64,000 bases of DNA, taken from assembly GCF_963675165.1 (NCBI RefSeq), contig NC_087391.1:3119001-3183000 (forward strand), written 5' to 3'. Positions 36,334 to 53,300 of the stretch are shown here, piece by piece. The translations under genes were made by a program, and so were the position numbers. The DNA comes from Halichondria panicea. Its lineage: Eukaryota; Porifera; Demospongiae; Suberitida; Halichondriidae. The notes under the pieces are model-generated. The model did not search any database. It had not been told where the DNA came from and worked only from the letters and a program-made list of their open reading frames with translations. Within the stretch, counting starts at the first letter, position 1. The number at the start of each line of letters is the position of its first letter.

Positions 36334-36960
36334 GTGCACACCCCTCACACACACACACGGCGTGCACACCCTCTCACACACACACACAAACACGGCGTGC
36401 ACATCACACACAAACACGGCACACACAACACACACTACATACCCCCTCCTCACACACCACACACACACGGCCCCCCCACACACACACACACAAACACGGC
36501 GTGCACACCCCCTCACACACACACACGTGCACACCCACACACGCGTGCACACTTCCCACACACAGACACAAACACGGCGTGCACATCACACACACACGGC
36601 ACACACAACACACACTGCATACCCCCTCCTCACACACCACACACACACACACGGGCCCCCCCACCTACACACACAAACACGGCGTGCAAATCACACACAC
36701 ACACACACAATCACGGCACACTCACACACACACGGTGTGCACATTCACTCACATACACACATACACGTGCACACCCACACACGCGTGCACACCACCCACA
36801 CACACACACACACCACACACACACAAACACGGCGTGCACACACGGCACACACAACACACAACACTGCACACCCTCTCCTCACACACACCACACACACACG
36901 GCCCCTCCCACACACACACAAACAAACACGGCGTGCACACCACACACACAAACACACATA

Positions 36961-37204
36961 CCACACACACCCCCCACGCAAACACACAAACGCACCTCAC
37001 ACACGAATACATCACATACACACATACTCACCATACACACACACCCACACACGCGTGCACACCCCCTCCACAAACACACATACCACACACACCCCCCACG
37101 CAAACACACAAACGCACCTCACACACGAATACATCACATACACACATACTCACCATACACACACACCCACACACGTGTGCACACCCCCTCCACATACACA
37201 AACA
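36961..37204 (+). repeat. 122 bp tandem duplication in the array
   Basis: The block starting CCACACACACCCCCCACGCA at 36961, with AAACGCACCTCACACACGAA and ACATCACATACACACATACT, recurs from 37083 with one visible change (CGCGTGCACACC to CGTGTGCACACC-type). Confidence 0.9.
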
Positions 37205-40200
37205 CACACCCACACTCGCGTGCACACCCCCCACACACACACACACACACAAACACGGCGTGCACACCACACACACACGTCACCACACACAAGCACACAC
37301 CACATGGCGTGGACACCCCCTCCACACACACACAAACGCGTGCACATCTCCACACACACACCACACACAGACACACACTCACACCCCAACACACACACCA
37401 CACACGCACACACAAACACGGCGTGCATATCACACACACACACACAGGCGTGCAAATCACACACATACACACACACACACGGCGTGCACACCCCCTTACA
37501 CACACACACACACACGTGCACACCCACACACGCGTGCACACCTCCCACACACACACACCACACACACACACACAAACACGGCGTGCACATCACACACACG
37601 GTACACACAACACACACTGCACACCCCCTCCTCACACACACCACACACACATGGCTCCCCCACACACACACACAAACACGGGATGCACACCACACACGCA
37701 CATACCACACACCCCACACACGCGTGCCTCCCACACACACACACCACACACACACACACAAACACGGCGTGCACATCACACACACGGCACACACAACACA
37801 CACTGCACACACCCTCCTCACACACACCACACACACACGGCCCCCCCACACACACACACAAACACGGGATGCACACCACACACACACATACCACACACCC
37901 CATACACACGTGCTCACCACACACACACCACAGCGTGCACAACAACACACACACACACACACATGGCGTGCCCTCCACTCCACACACACACACACACACA
38001 CACCACACCCCACACGCGCGTGTAAACCCTCCACACACACAAACCACACACAAACACGGCGTGCACACCACACACACACACACACCCATACACGTGTGCA
38101 CACCCTCCCACATACACACACACACACCCAGCGTGCACACCTCACACACGCCACACACCCACACACGCGTGCACACCTCCACACACCCACACACGCGTGC
38201 ACACCTCCACACACCCACACACGCGTGCACACCTCCTCCACACACACACACACACAAATACAGCGTGCAAACCTCACATACGCACACATTAACCGCCTCT
38301 ACATACACACACACACACCCACACTCGCGTGCACACGCCCCCACACCCAAACACACACACAAACATGGCACAAACACACGGCTTGCACACACCACACACC
38401 ACACGGCGTGCACACCCCCTCCACACACACACACACACACACACGTGCACACCCCCTCCACATGCACACCCCCTCCATACACACACACACACCACACACA
38501 GACACAGACACACAACCCCCACACACACCACACACACATTTCCACACACGCGTGCACACCCCCAACACACACACCACACACACACTCACACACACCATGG
38601 CACACACACATTCCACACACACACACACACTTCAAACGCGCTTGTATACCCTCCTCACACACACACCACACACACACAAACACGGCTTGCACACCACACA
38701 CAGCGTTCACACCCCTATCCACCCTCCACACACACACTTGCACACCACACACACACAGGGCCTCCACACACACACACACAAACACAGCGTGCATACCTCA
38801 CGGCGTGCACACCCCCTCCACACACATATACACATACACCCACCATGCACACACCCACACACGCGTGCACACCCCTCCACATACACACACACCCACACTC
38901 TCCTGCACACCCCCTAACACACACACACACAAACACGGCGTGCACACCACACACACGGCTTGCACACACCTCACACAAGCACGCAACCCACACACACATA
39001 CCACACATAGACACACCCCCACACACACACACCACACATACACGCACAGGATGTGCACACCCCCTCCACCCTCCACACACACACACACCACACAAACACG
39101 GTTTGCACACCACACACACACAGGGCGTGCACACCCCCTCCATCACACACACACACCACACACACCAACACGGCTTGCACACCACACACACACACAGGGC
39201 CTCCACACACACACACACAAACTCAGCGTGCACACCTCACGGCGTGCACACCCCCACCACACACACATACACACACACCCAATATACACACCCACACACG
39301 TGTGCACACCCCCTCCACATACAAACACACACCCACACTCGCGTGCACACCACCCGACACACACACACACAAACACGGCACACACACGGCTTGCACACAC
39401 ACACCACACACACGCTTTCACACCACACACACACATGGCGTGCACACCCCCACACACATACACCCACACCCACACACGCGTGCACACCCCCTCCACATAC
39501 ACACACACACACACACATACACGTGCACACCACACACACACGGCTTGCACACACCACACACAAGCACGCACACCCCCTCCACACACACACACACAAACAC
39601 GGCGTGCACACACACACACACGGCACATGTACACCCCCTCCGCACACACACCACACGCGTGCACACCCCTCCACACACACACACACATCCACACACGCGT
39701 GCACACCCCCCACACACACACCCATACAAATACGGCATGCACAACACACACGCACCCACAACACACACTGCACACCTCCTCCTCACACACACCACACACA
39801 CACACGGCTTGCACATCACACACACACACACAAACACGCGTTTACACCCCCCACACACACACACGCACAGGGAGTGCACACCCCCTCCACACACACACAC
39901 CCACACACACAAACACACACACACATGCACACCCCCTCCACACACAAATACACACAACACCACACACACACACAAACACGGCGTTCACCTCACACACACA
40001 CACAGCGTGTACACCTCACACACGCACACATCACATGCTCCCTCCATACACACATACACACACACCCACACACCCATACACACGCACAACACACACGCGT
40101 GCACACAGCCTCCATATACACACACACACACCCACACTCGCGTGCACACTCCCCACACACACACACACACACGGCTTGCACACACCACACACAAGCACAC

Positions 40201-42065
40201 ACCACACGGCGTGCACACCTCCTCCACACACACACCACACGCACACCCCCTCCACACACACACACACCACACACAGACACACACACACCCCCCACACACA
40301 CACCAAACACACACACATCCACACACGCGTGCGAACCACCCACACACACACAGAACACACACACACCACGGCGTGCATACCACACACACACACACACACA
40401 TGGTGTGCCCTCCACTCCACACACACACACCCTCCACAGACACATGTACACCCTCCACACACACACCACACACACGCTTGCACACACACATGGCATGCAC
40501 ACCCCTTTCCACACACACATACACCAACACCCACACACGCGTGCACACCCCCTCCACATACACACTCACACACACACACATACACTTGCACACCACACTC
40601 ACACGGCTTGCACACACCACACACAAGCACACACCACACGGCCTCTCCACACACACACACACACACGCGTGCACACCCTTGCACACCACACTCACACGGC
40701 TTGCACACACCACACACAAGCACACACCACACGGCCTCTCCACACACACACACACACGCGCGTGCACACCCACACACACACAAACACGGCATGCACACAC
40801 ACACACGGTATGTGCACACCCCCTCCCCACACACACCACACGCGTGCACACCCCTACACACACACACATCCATACACGCGTGCACACCCCCCCACACACA
40901 CACCCACACAAACGCAGCGTGCAAAACCAACACACACACACACACTGCACACCCCCTCCTCACACACACCACACACACACGGCGGGCACACACACACACA
41001 CACGGCGTGCACACCACACACACACACACATACCCCCAAACACGCGTGCATACCCCCCACACACACACACACGCACAAGGCGTGCACACCCCCTCCACCC
41101 TCCACACACGCGTGCACACCCCTTCCACACACACACACACACACACCCACACACACCTGCACATCCCCCCACACACAAACACACTAACACAGCGTGCACA
41201 CCTCAAACATGCACACATCACATGGCGTGCACACCACCCTCCACATACACACAGTACACTCGCGTGCACACCCCCCACACACACACACACAAACATGGCT
41301 GCACACCACACACATACAGCTTGTACACACCACACACAATGACACACCACACGGCGTGCACACCCCCCCACACACACCCACGCACACCCACTCCACACAC
41401 ACACACCACACACAGATACAGACACACCCCCCACACACGGCTTGTACACACAAGCACACACCACACGGCGTGTACACCCTCTCCACACACACACACACAC
41501 AAACACGACGTGCACACACACACACGACTTGCACACACCACACACACGCACACACCACACGGCCCCTCCCCACACACACCACACACAAACACGGCACACA
41601 CACACACACCCCACAATCGCGTGGACACCCCCCACACACACACACCACACATGTGCACACACCCCCACACACACACATCCACACAAACACGGCGTGCACA
41701 ACACACACACACATACACACACAACACACACTGCACACCACACACACACACACAAACACGGCGTGCACAACACACACACAACACACACTGCACACCACAC
41801 ACACACTCAAACACGGCGTGCACAACACACACACACACACACAACACACACTGCACAACACACACACACACACAAACACGGCGTGCACACCACACACACA
41901 TTACACCCTACACACGCGTGCACACCCCCACACACACCCCCACACAAACGCACACAAACACAGCGTGCACACGCACACATCACATGGCGTGCACACCCCC
42001 TCCACACACACATACACACACACACCCACCATGCATACACACACAACCACACACGCGTGCACAGT

Positions 42066-42735
42066 GTGTGTGTGTGTGATGTGCACGCCGTGTTTGTGTG
42101 TGTTTGTGGTGTGTGTGTGGGGGGTGTGCACGCGTGTGTGGGGGGTGTGTGTGTGTGTGTGTGGAGGGGGTGTGCACGCCGTGTTTGTGCGTGGTGTGTG
42201 TGGGGAGGGGGTGTGCACGCGTGTGTAGGGAGGGGGTGTGCAGGCTATGTGGTGTGTGTGTGTGTGTGGTGTGTGCAAGCCTTGTGTGTGTGCACGCCGT
42301 GTTTTTGTGTGTGTGTGTGTGTGGAGGGGGTGTGCACGCCATGTGGTGTGCTTGTGTGTGGTGTGTTTTAGCCGTGTGTGTTTGGTGTGCACGCCGTGTT
42401 TGTGTGTGTGTGTGTGTGTCGGGAGGTGCGTGTGTGTAAGTGGAGGGGGTGTGCACCCGTGTGTTGGTGTGTGTGTATGGTGGATGTGTGTGTATGTGTG
42501 TGTGGAGGGGGTGTGCACGCCGTTAGGTGTTAACGCTGTGTTTGTGTGTGTGTGTGTGCGGAGAGTGTGCACGCCCTGTGTGTGTGTGTGGTGTGCAAGC
42601 CGTGTTTGTGTGTGTGGTGTGAGGGTGGAGGGGGTGTTTACGCCCTGTGTGTAGAAGGGGTGTGCGTGTGAAGGGGTGTGCACGCCGTGTGTGTGTTGTG
42701 TGCACGCCATGTTTGTGTGTGTGTGTGTGTATGCA
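42066..42735 (-). repeat. Inverted TG-rich segment inside the CA array
   Basis: The plus strand turns from CA-rich to TG-rich at CACGCGTGCACAGTGTGTGT and back at GTGTGTATGCATGCACACCC. In between it carries the inverse cores (GTGTGCACGCCGTG, GTGTGCAAGCC). Both switch points sit at short palindromes, GTGCAC and TGCATGCA. Confidence 0.95.
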
Positions 42736-44102
42736 TGCACACCCCTTACACACACACCCACACACGCGTGCACACCAACACACGAGTGCACACCCCCACA
42801 CACCACACATACGACGGCGTGCATCACACACACACACACACACACGGCCCTCACACACACACACACGCTTGCACACCCCCTCCACACACACACACACACA
42901 TAAACATGGCGTGCATATACACACACAACTCGCACACACCACACACGCACACACCCTCCCCACACACGTGCATACCCCCTCACACACACCCACACACGCG
43001 TGCACACCCCCCACACACCACACATAAGACGGCGTGCACATCACACACACACACACACACACACGGCCCCTCACACACACACACACACGCGTGCACACCC
43101 CCTCCACACCTCCTCCACACACACACACATACATAAACACGCGGCTCGTACACACCACACACACGCTCACACCGTCCCCACACACGTGCACACCCCATCC
43201 GCACACACCACACACAAATACGGCGTGCACACCCCTCCACACACACACACACACACCACAGACGGATACACACACACATTCCCCACACACGCGTGCACAC
43301 CCTTCACACCCCTCACACACACACACCACACACACACATCCACACACGCGTTCGAACTCGTGCACAACACACACACACACAGCACACCCCCTCCTCACAC
43401 ACACCACACACACACGGCGTTCACACCCCCCCACACGCACACACACACACACAAATACGGCGTGCACATACCACACACACACACACATACCGCCCCAACA
43501 CGCGTGTACACCCCACACCACAGTTACACGCATAGGGCGTGCACACCATATCCACCCTCCACACATCCACACACGCGTGCACACCCCCTCCACACACACA
43601 CACACACACCCACGGCGTGCACACCCCCCCACACGCACACACACACACAAACACGGCGTGCACATACCACACACACACACACATACCGCCCCAACACACG
43701 TGTACACCCCACACCACAGTTACACGCATAGGGCGTGCACACCCCATCCACCCTCCACACACCCACACACGCGTGCACACCCCCTCCACACACACACACA
43801 CACACCCACACACACACACCCACACACACGTGCACACCCCCCACACACAAACACAGCGTGCACACATCACATGGCCCCTCCACACACCCATACATACACA
43901 CCCACCACACACACACTCCCACACGCGTGCACACCCCCTCCACATACACACACACACACCCGTGCACACCACCCCCACACACGCACACACAAACACGGCG
44001 TGCACACCACACACACACGGCACCACACACAAACACACACCACACGGCGTGCACACCCCCTCCACACACACAAGCACACACCACACGGCGTGCACACCCC
44101 CT

Positions 44103-44137
<35 letters not shown>

Positions 44138-44649
44138 TGCACACCCCCTTCACACACACACACAGACACACACACAAACCCCACACACGCGTGCACACCC
44201 CCCACACATACACACAAATACGGCGTGCAAATCACACACACACAAACAAACACGGCGTGCAAATCACACATACACACACACACATACACGGCCCCTCACA
44301 CACACACACACACACACACGTGCACACCCCCTCCTCATACACCACACACACGGCCCCCCCACACACACACAAACACGGCGTGCACACCCCCTCACACACA
44401 CATACACACACACGTGCACACCCACACACGCGTGCACACCCCCCACACACGGCACACAAACAAGGCGTGCACATAACACATACACGGCACACACCCCGTC
44501 CTCACACACCACACACACACGGCCCCCCCACACACACACACACACACAAACACGGCGTACAAACCTCACACACATCACACACACCCAGCACACACGCGTG
44601 CACACCCCCCCCACACACACACACACAAACACAGCGTGCACAACACACA

Positions 44650-47600
44650 CACACGGCACCACACACAGCACACACCACACGGCGTGCACACCCCCTCCAC
44701 AAACACACACAGACACACACACAAACCCTAACCCTAACCGTGCACACCCCCCCACACACACACACACGGCGTGCATACCCCCTCACACACACACAAAGAC
44801 GGCGTGCACATCACACACACACACGGCACACACAACACACACTACACACCCCCTCCTCACACACCACACACACACGGCCCCCTCACACACACACACACAA
44901 ACACGGCGTGCACACCCCCTCACACACACACACACACACACACGTCCACACCCACACACGCGTGCACACTTCCCACACACACAAACACGGCGTGCACATC
45001 ACACACACACGGCCCCCCCACACACACAAACACGGCGTGCAAATCACACACACACACACACAAACACGGCGTGCAAATCACACACACTCACACACACACG
45101 GTGTGCACACCCCCTCACACACACACATACACGTGCACATCACACACACACGGCACACACAACACACACTGCACACCCCCTCCTCACACACCACACACAC
45201 ACAGGCCCCCCCACATACACACACAAACACGGCGTGCAAATCACACACACACACACACACACACGGCGTGCACACTCCCTTACACACACACACACACGTG
45301 CACACGAACACACGCGTGCACACCTCCCACACACACACACCACACACACACACAAACACGGCATGCACATCACACACACGGCACACACAACACACACTGC
45401 ACACCCCCTCCTCACACACACCACACACACACGGCCCCCCCACACACACACACACAAACACGGCATGCACACCACACACACATACCACACACCCCACACA
45501 CGCGTGCTCACCACACACATACCACAGCGTGCACAACCACACACACACACACACACATGGCGTACCCTCCACTCCACACACACACACACACACACACACC
45601 ACACCCCACACGCGCGTGTAAACCCTCCACACACACACACCACACACACAAAGACGGCGTGCACACCACACACACACACACACCCATACACGCGTGCACA
45701 CCCTCCCACATACACACACACAAACCCAGCGTGCACACCTCACACACGCCACACAACCACACACGCGTGCACACCTCCACACACCCACACACGCGTGCAC
45801 ACCTCCTCCACACACACACACACACAAACACAGCGTGCAAACCTCACATACGCACACATTAACCGCCTCTACATACACACACACACACCCACACTCGCGT
45901 GCACACGCCCCCACACCCACACACACACACACAAACACACAGCTTGCACACATCACACACCACACGGCGTACACACCCCCTCCACACACACACACACACA
46001 CGCGTGCACACCCCCTCCACACGCACACCCCCACCACACACACACACACACCACACACACACACACACACAATCCTCACACACACACACCACACACACAC
46101 ATCCTCACACGCGTGCACACCCCAACACACACACCACACACACACACACACACACACCATGGCACACACACACTCCACACACACACACATACTTCAAACG
46201 CGCATGTATACCCTCCTCACACACACACCACACACACACAAACACGGCTTGCACACCACACACAGCGTGCACACCCCTATCCACCCTCCACACACACTTG
46301 CACACCACACACACACAGGGCCTCCACACACACACACACAAACACAGCGTGCATACCTCACGGCGTGCACACCCCCTCCACACACACACACACACACCCA
46401 CCATGCACACACCCACACACGCGTGCACACCCCCTCCACATACACACACACACCCACACTCGCGTGCACACCCCCGACTCACACACACACACAAAACGGG
46501 ACACACACGGCTTGCACACACATACCACACACACGCTTACACACCACACACACACATGGCGTGCACACCCCCTCCACACACACATACACTCCACACACAC
46601 ATACACCCACACCCACACACGCGTGCACATCCCCTCCACATACACACACACACACACACACACACGCCCATCCACACACCCACACACACCCACACACACG
46701 TTCACATCCCCCACACACACACACACAAACACAGCGTGCACACTTCACACACGCACACACACACACACACACGGCTTGCACACACCACACAGCGTGCACA
46801 CCCCTCCACACCGCACACCCCCTCCACACACACACACGCACACTCACACACACACATCACACACAGACACACACACACACCCCCACACACACACATCCAC
46901 ACACGCGTGCACACCGCCACACACACACCACACACACACATCCACACACGCGTGCACACCGCCACACACACACCACACACACACATACACACCACGGCGT
47001 GCGCACCTCACACCACACACACACACACACCCTACACACACACACCACACACACACAAACACGGTTTGCACACCACACACACACACAGGGCGTGCACACC
47101 CCCTCCACCCTCCACACACACACACCACACACACACAAACACGGCTTGCACACCACACACACACACACAGGGCCTCCACACACACACACACAAACTCAGC
47201 GTGCACACCTCACGGCGTGCACACCCCCATCACACACACATACACACACACCCACCATACACACCCACACACGTGTGCACACCCGCTCCACATACACACC
47301 CACACTCGCGTGCACACCCCCCGACACACACACACACAACAACACGGCACACACACGGCTTGCACACACACACCACCCACACGCTTACACACCACACACA
47401 CACATGGCGTGCACACCCCCTCCACACACATACACCCACACCCACACACGCGTGCACATCCCCTCCACATACACATACACACACACACACACATACACGT
47501 GCACACCACACACACACGGCTTGCACACACCACACACAAGCACACAGCCCCTCCACACACACACACACACACGCGTGCACACCCCCTCCACACACACACA

Positions 47601-49370
47601 CACAAACACGGCGTGCACACACACACACACGGCACATGTACACCCCCTCCCCACACACACCACATGCGTGCACACCCCTCCAAACACACACACACACATC
47701 CACACACGCGTGCACACCCCCCCACACACACACCCATACAAATACGGCATGCACAACACACACGCACACACAATACATACTGCACACCCCCTCCTCACAC
47801 ACACCACACACACACGGCGTGCACACCCTCCCCACACACACACACAAACACGGTGTGCACACCACATACACACACACAAACACGCGTGTACACCCCCCAC
47901 ACACACACACGCACAGGGCGTGCACACCCCTTCCACACACACACATCCACACACACACGCACAGGGCGTGCACACCCCTTCCACACACACACATCCACAC
48001 ACACAAACACACACACACTTGCACACCCCCTCCACACACAAACACACACAACACCACACACACACAAACACGGCGTTCACCTCACACACACACAGCGTGC
48101 ACACCTCACACACGCACACATCACATGCTCCCTCCATACACACATACACACACACCCACACACCCATACACACACACAACACACACGCGTGCACACAGCC
48201 TCCACATACACACACACACACACCCATACTCGCGTGCACACTCCCCCACACCACACACACACACGGCTTGCACACACCACACACAAGCACACACCACACA
48301 GCGTGCACACCTCCTCCACACACACACTACACACACACCCCACACACACACACACACACCCCCCCCACACACACACACCACACACACACATCCACACACG
48401 CGTGCAAACCACCCACACACACACACCTCACACACACACCACGGCGTGCACACCACACACACACACACACACACATGGTGTACCCTCCACTCCACACACA
48501 CACACCCTCCACAGACGCATGTACACCCTCCAACCACACACACCACACACACGCTTGCACACACACATGGCATGCACACCCCTTCCACACACACATACAC
48601 CCACACCCACACACGCGTGCACACCCCTCCACATACACACTCACAAACACACACATACACTTGCACACCACACTCACACGGCTTGCACACACCACACACA
48701 AGCACACAACACACGGCCTCTCCACACACACACACACGCGTGCACACCCACACACACACAAACACGGCGTGCACACCCACACACGGCACGTGCACAACCC
48801 CTCCCCACACACACCACACGCGTGCACACCCCTCCACTGCACACCCCTCCACACACACACACATCCATACACACGTGCACACCCCCCCACACACACACCC
48901 ACACAAACGCAGCGTGCACAACCAACACACAAACACACACTGCACACCCCCTCCTCACACACACCACACACACACGGCGTGCACACCCACACACACACAC
49001 ACGACGTGCACACCACACACACACACACACACATACCCCCCCAACACGCGTGCATACCCCCCACACACACACAGGCAACACGCACAAGGCGTGCACACCC
49101 CCTCCACCCTCCACACACGCGTGCACACCCCTTCCACACACACACTCACACACACCCACACACACCTGCACATCCCCCCACACACAAACACACTAACACA
49201 GCGTGCACACCTCAAACACGCACATATCACATGGCGTGCACACCACCCTCCACATACACACACCACACTCGCGTGCACACCCCCTCACACACACACACAC
49301 AAACATGGCGTGCACACCACACACATACAGCTTGTACACACCACACACAAGCACACACCACACGGCGTGC
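44650..49370 (+). repeat. Higher-order repeat block B in the CA array
   Basis: Matches block A in order: CCCTAACCCTAACC (44726), CACGCGCGTGTAAACCCTCC (45607), TTAACCGCCTCTACATAC (45860), CACACACCATGGCACACACA (46152), TTCAAACGCGCATGTATACC (46193) and CACACTAACACAGCGTGCAC (49190). An extra ~0.6 kb repeat lies just before the telomeric motif. Confidence 0.85.
44726..44739 (-). repeat. Interstitial telomeric motif, copy 2
   Basis: CCCTAACCCTAACC in the same context as copy 1 (ACACACACAAA before, GTGCACACCCC after), so both copies derive from one insertion followed by duplication. Confidence 0.85.
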
Positions 49371-50332
49371 ACACACGCACACCCACTCCACACACACACA
49401 CCACACACAGACACAGACCCCCACACACACATCCACACACGCGTGCACACCCCCCACACACACACACCACACACACACACACACACACACCACGGTGTGC
49501 ACACCACACACACACACACTCCACACACACACACCACACACACACACACCCTCCACACACACACACCACACACACACAAACACGGATTGCAAACCACACA
49601 CAGCGTGCACACCCCTTCCACCCTCCACACACACACACCACACACACACAAACATGGCTTGTACACCACACACGCCTCCACACGCCTCCACACACACACA
49701 CGCGTGCACACCACACGGCCCCTCCAAACACACATACACACACACCCACACACGCGTGCACACCCACTCCACATACACACACCCACACACGCGTGCACAC
49801 CCACTCCACATACACACACACCCACTCGCGTGCACACCTTCCAACACACACACACACAAACACGGCGTGCACACCACACACACGGCTTGCACACACCACA
49901 CACAAGCACACACCACACGGCGTGCACACCCCCTCCACACACACACACACACACGCGTGCACACCCCCTCCACACACACCCTCCGCACAAACACACAAAT
50001 AAACACGGCGTGCACACACACACGCGGCTTGCACACACCCAAAACACGCACACACCCCTCCCCACTCACAAACACGGCATGCACACCCTCCCCACACACC
50101 ACAAACACCACACACAAACACGGCATGCACACCCCCTCCACACACACACCCTCACACCACACACAGAGACACACACACACCCCCCACACAAGCGTGCACA
50201 CCTCCCACACACACACACCACACACACACACACAAACACGGCGTGCACATCACACACACACACACGGCATGCACACCCCCTCACACACACACACACACAC
50301 ACACATGCCCATCCACACACGCGTGCCACACA

Positions 50333-50363
<31 letters not shown>

Positions 50364-53300
50364 CGGCCACACACACACACACACGTGCACACCCACACAC
50401 GCGTGCACACACACACCCACACAAACACGGCGTGCACAGCCACCACACACACACACACAACACAAACAGCACACACAACACACATTACACACCCCCTCCT
50501 CACACACACCACACACACACGGCGTGCACACCCCCACCCACCCACACACACACACACAAACACGGAGTGCACACCACACACATACCACAGTGACACACAC
50601 CGTACACACCACACACACACACACACACATGGCGTTCCCTCCACTCCACACACACACACACACCACACACACACAAACGCGGCGTGCACACCACACACAC
50701 TGATAGGGCATGCACACCCCCTCCACCCTCCACACAAACACACACCCACAAACGTGTGCACACCCCCTCCACACACACACACGTGCACACCACACACACA
50801 CACACACACATGGCGTGCCCTCCACTCCACACACACACACACACACACCACACACACACAAACGCGGCATGCACACCACACACACTGACAGGGCGTGCAC
50901 ACACCCTCCACCCTCCACACAAACACACCCACAAACGTGTGCACACCCCCTCCACACACACACACACACCCACACACACACACACAAACACAGCGTGTAC
51001 ACCTCACACACGCACTCATCACATGGCCCCATACATACTCACCTACCATACACCCACCATACACACACACCCACACACGCGTGCACACCCCCTCCACATA
51101 CACACACACACCCACACTTGCGTGCACACCCCCCCACACACACACAACACAAACACGGCGTGTACACCACACACACGGCACCACACACAAGCACACATCA
51201 CACGGCGTGGAGGGGGTGCACCCCCTCCAAACACACACACCACACGGCACACACAAACACGGCGTACACACCCCCTCCCCACGCTCCCCACACACACCAC
51301 ACACAAACACTGCGTGCACACCCCCTCCACACACACACCACACACACTCCACACACACGCGTGCACACCCCCCACACACACACACCACACACACACACAC
51401 ACGGCTCACACACACACACACACACACACGGCGTGCACATCCCCTCACACACACACACGTGCACACCCACACACGCGTGCACAGCCCCCACACACACACC
51501 CACACACACACACGGCGTGCACACCCCCTCACACACACACGTGCACACCCACACACGCGTGCACAGCCCCCACACACACACCCACACAAACACGGCCACC
51601 ACACACACACACACATAACACACTGCACACCCCTTCCTCACACACACACACACACAAACACTGCGACCACACCCACACCCCCCACACACACACACACCAC
51701 GGCGTGCACAACCACACACACACATGGTGTGCCCTCCACACACACACACACCCCACACACACACACAGGGCGTGCACACACATACCCACACACACGTGCA
51801 CACCCCCCCACACACACACACACACACATAAACACAGCGTGCACACCTCACACACACACACCCCCACACACACACAAACACACCCACCATACACCCACCA
51901 TACACACACACCCACACACGCGTGCACATCCCCTCATACACACACCCACCCCCCACCCACCCCCCACACACACACACGGCGTGCACACCACACACACACG
52001 GCTTGCACACCACACACACACGGCTTGCACAACGCACACACGTGCACACCCCTTTCCCACACCCCTTTCCCACACACCCTCCATACATACACACACACAA
52101 ACACTGCGAATACCCACACCCCCCACACACACGTGCACACCCCCCACACACACACACCACACACACACACACCACGGCGTGCACAACCACACACACATGG
52201 CGTGCCATCCACACACACACACACCCCACACACGCATACCACACACACACACAGGGCGTGCACACCCCCTCCACCGTCACACATGCATGCACACCCCCAC
52301 ACACACATGCACACCCCCCCACACACACACACACACAAACACAAACACACCCACTATACACACACACCCACACACACACACACCCACACACACGTGCACA
52401 CCCCCCCACACACACACACACACACAAACACAGCGTGCACACCTCAGACACGCACACCTCCACACACACACAAACACACCCACCATACACACACCCACAC
52501 ACGCGTGCACATCCCCTCCACATACACACACCCACACGCACACTCGCGTGCACACCCACCCCCCCCACACACACACGGCGTGCACACCACACACACACGG
52601 CTTGCACACAACACACACACGGCTTGCACACACCACACACACGGCTTGCACACACCACAACGCACACACGTGCACACCCCCTTCCCACACACACATCACC
52701 TCCACACACACATCAAACACAAACATGGCATGCACACCCCCTCCACACACACACACACGCCCCCCACACACACACACGGCGTGCACATCACACACACATA
52801 CACACACAACACACATACACGGCGTGCACCTGCACACCTCCTCACACACACACACACGTGCACTCGCGTGTACACCCCCCACACACACACCCACACAAAC
52901 ACGGCGTGCACAGCCACCACACACACACAAACACGGCGTGTATACCACACACACACGGTTTGCACACACCACACACAAGCACACGGCGTGCACACCCCCT
53001 CCACGCACACACACACGCATGCACACCCCCTCCACACACACACGTGCACACACCACACGGCACACACCAGCATGCACACCCCCTCCCCACACACACCACA
53101 CACACACACACACCACACACAAACTTAACACGGCGTGCACACCCCCTCCACACACACACACCCCACACACACACACGGCGTGCACATCACACACACACAC
53201 ACACGGCGTGCACACCCCCTCACACACACACACGCGTCCCACACACACACCCACACAAACACGGCGTGCACAGCCACCACACACACACACAGCACACAGC

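Larger units (their letters stand above)
36240..41360 (+). repeat. Higher-order repeat block A in the CA array
   Basis: Ordered, distinctive words shared with block B (44650-49370): CCCTAACCCTAACC (36320), CACGCGCGTGTAAACCCTCC (38013), TTAACCGCCTCTACATAC (38289), CACACACCATGGCACACACA (38590), TTCAAACGCGCTTGTATACC (38631), CACCCCTATCCACCCTCC (38712) and CACACTAACACAGCGTGCAC (41181). The offsets to block B vary from 7.56 to 8.41 kb because of internal gains and losses. Ends are approximate. Confidence 0.85.

Noticed and set aside
29233..41342. Open frames of 1617, 3391 and similar numbers of codons as real giant proteins
   Set aside because: They follow from C/A composition, exist in all frames and on both strands, change reading at each indel and have no domain.
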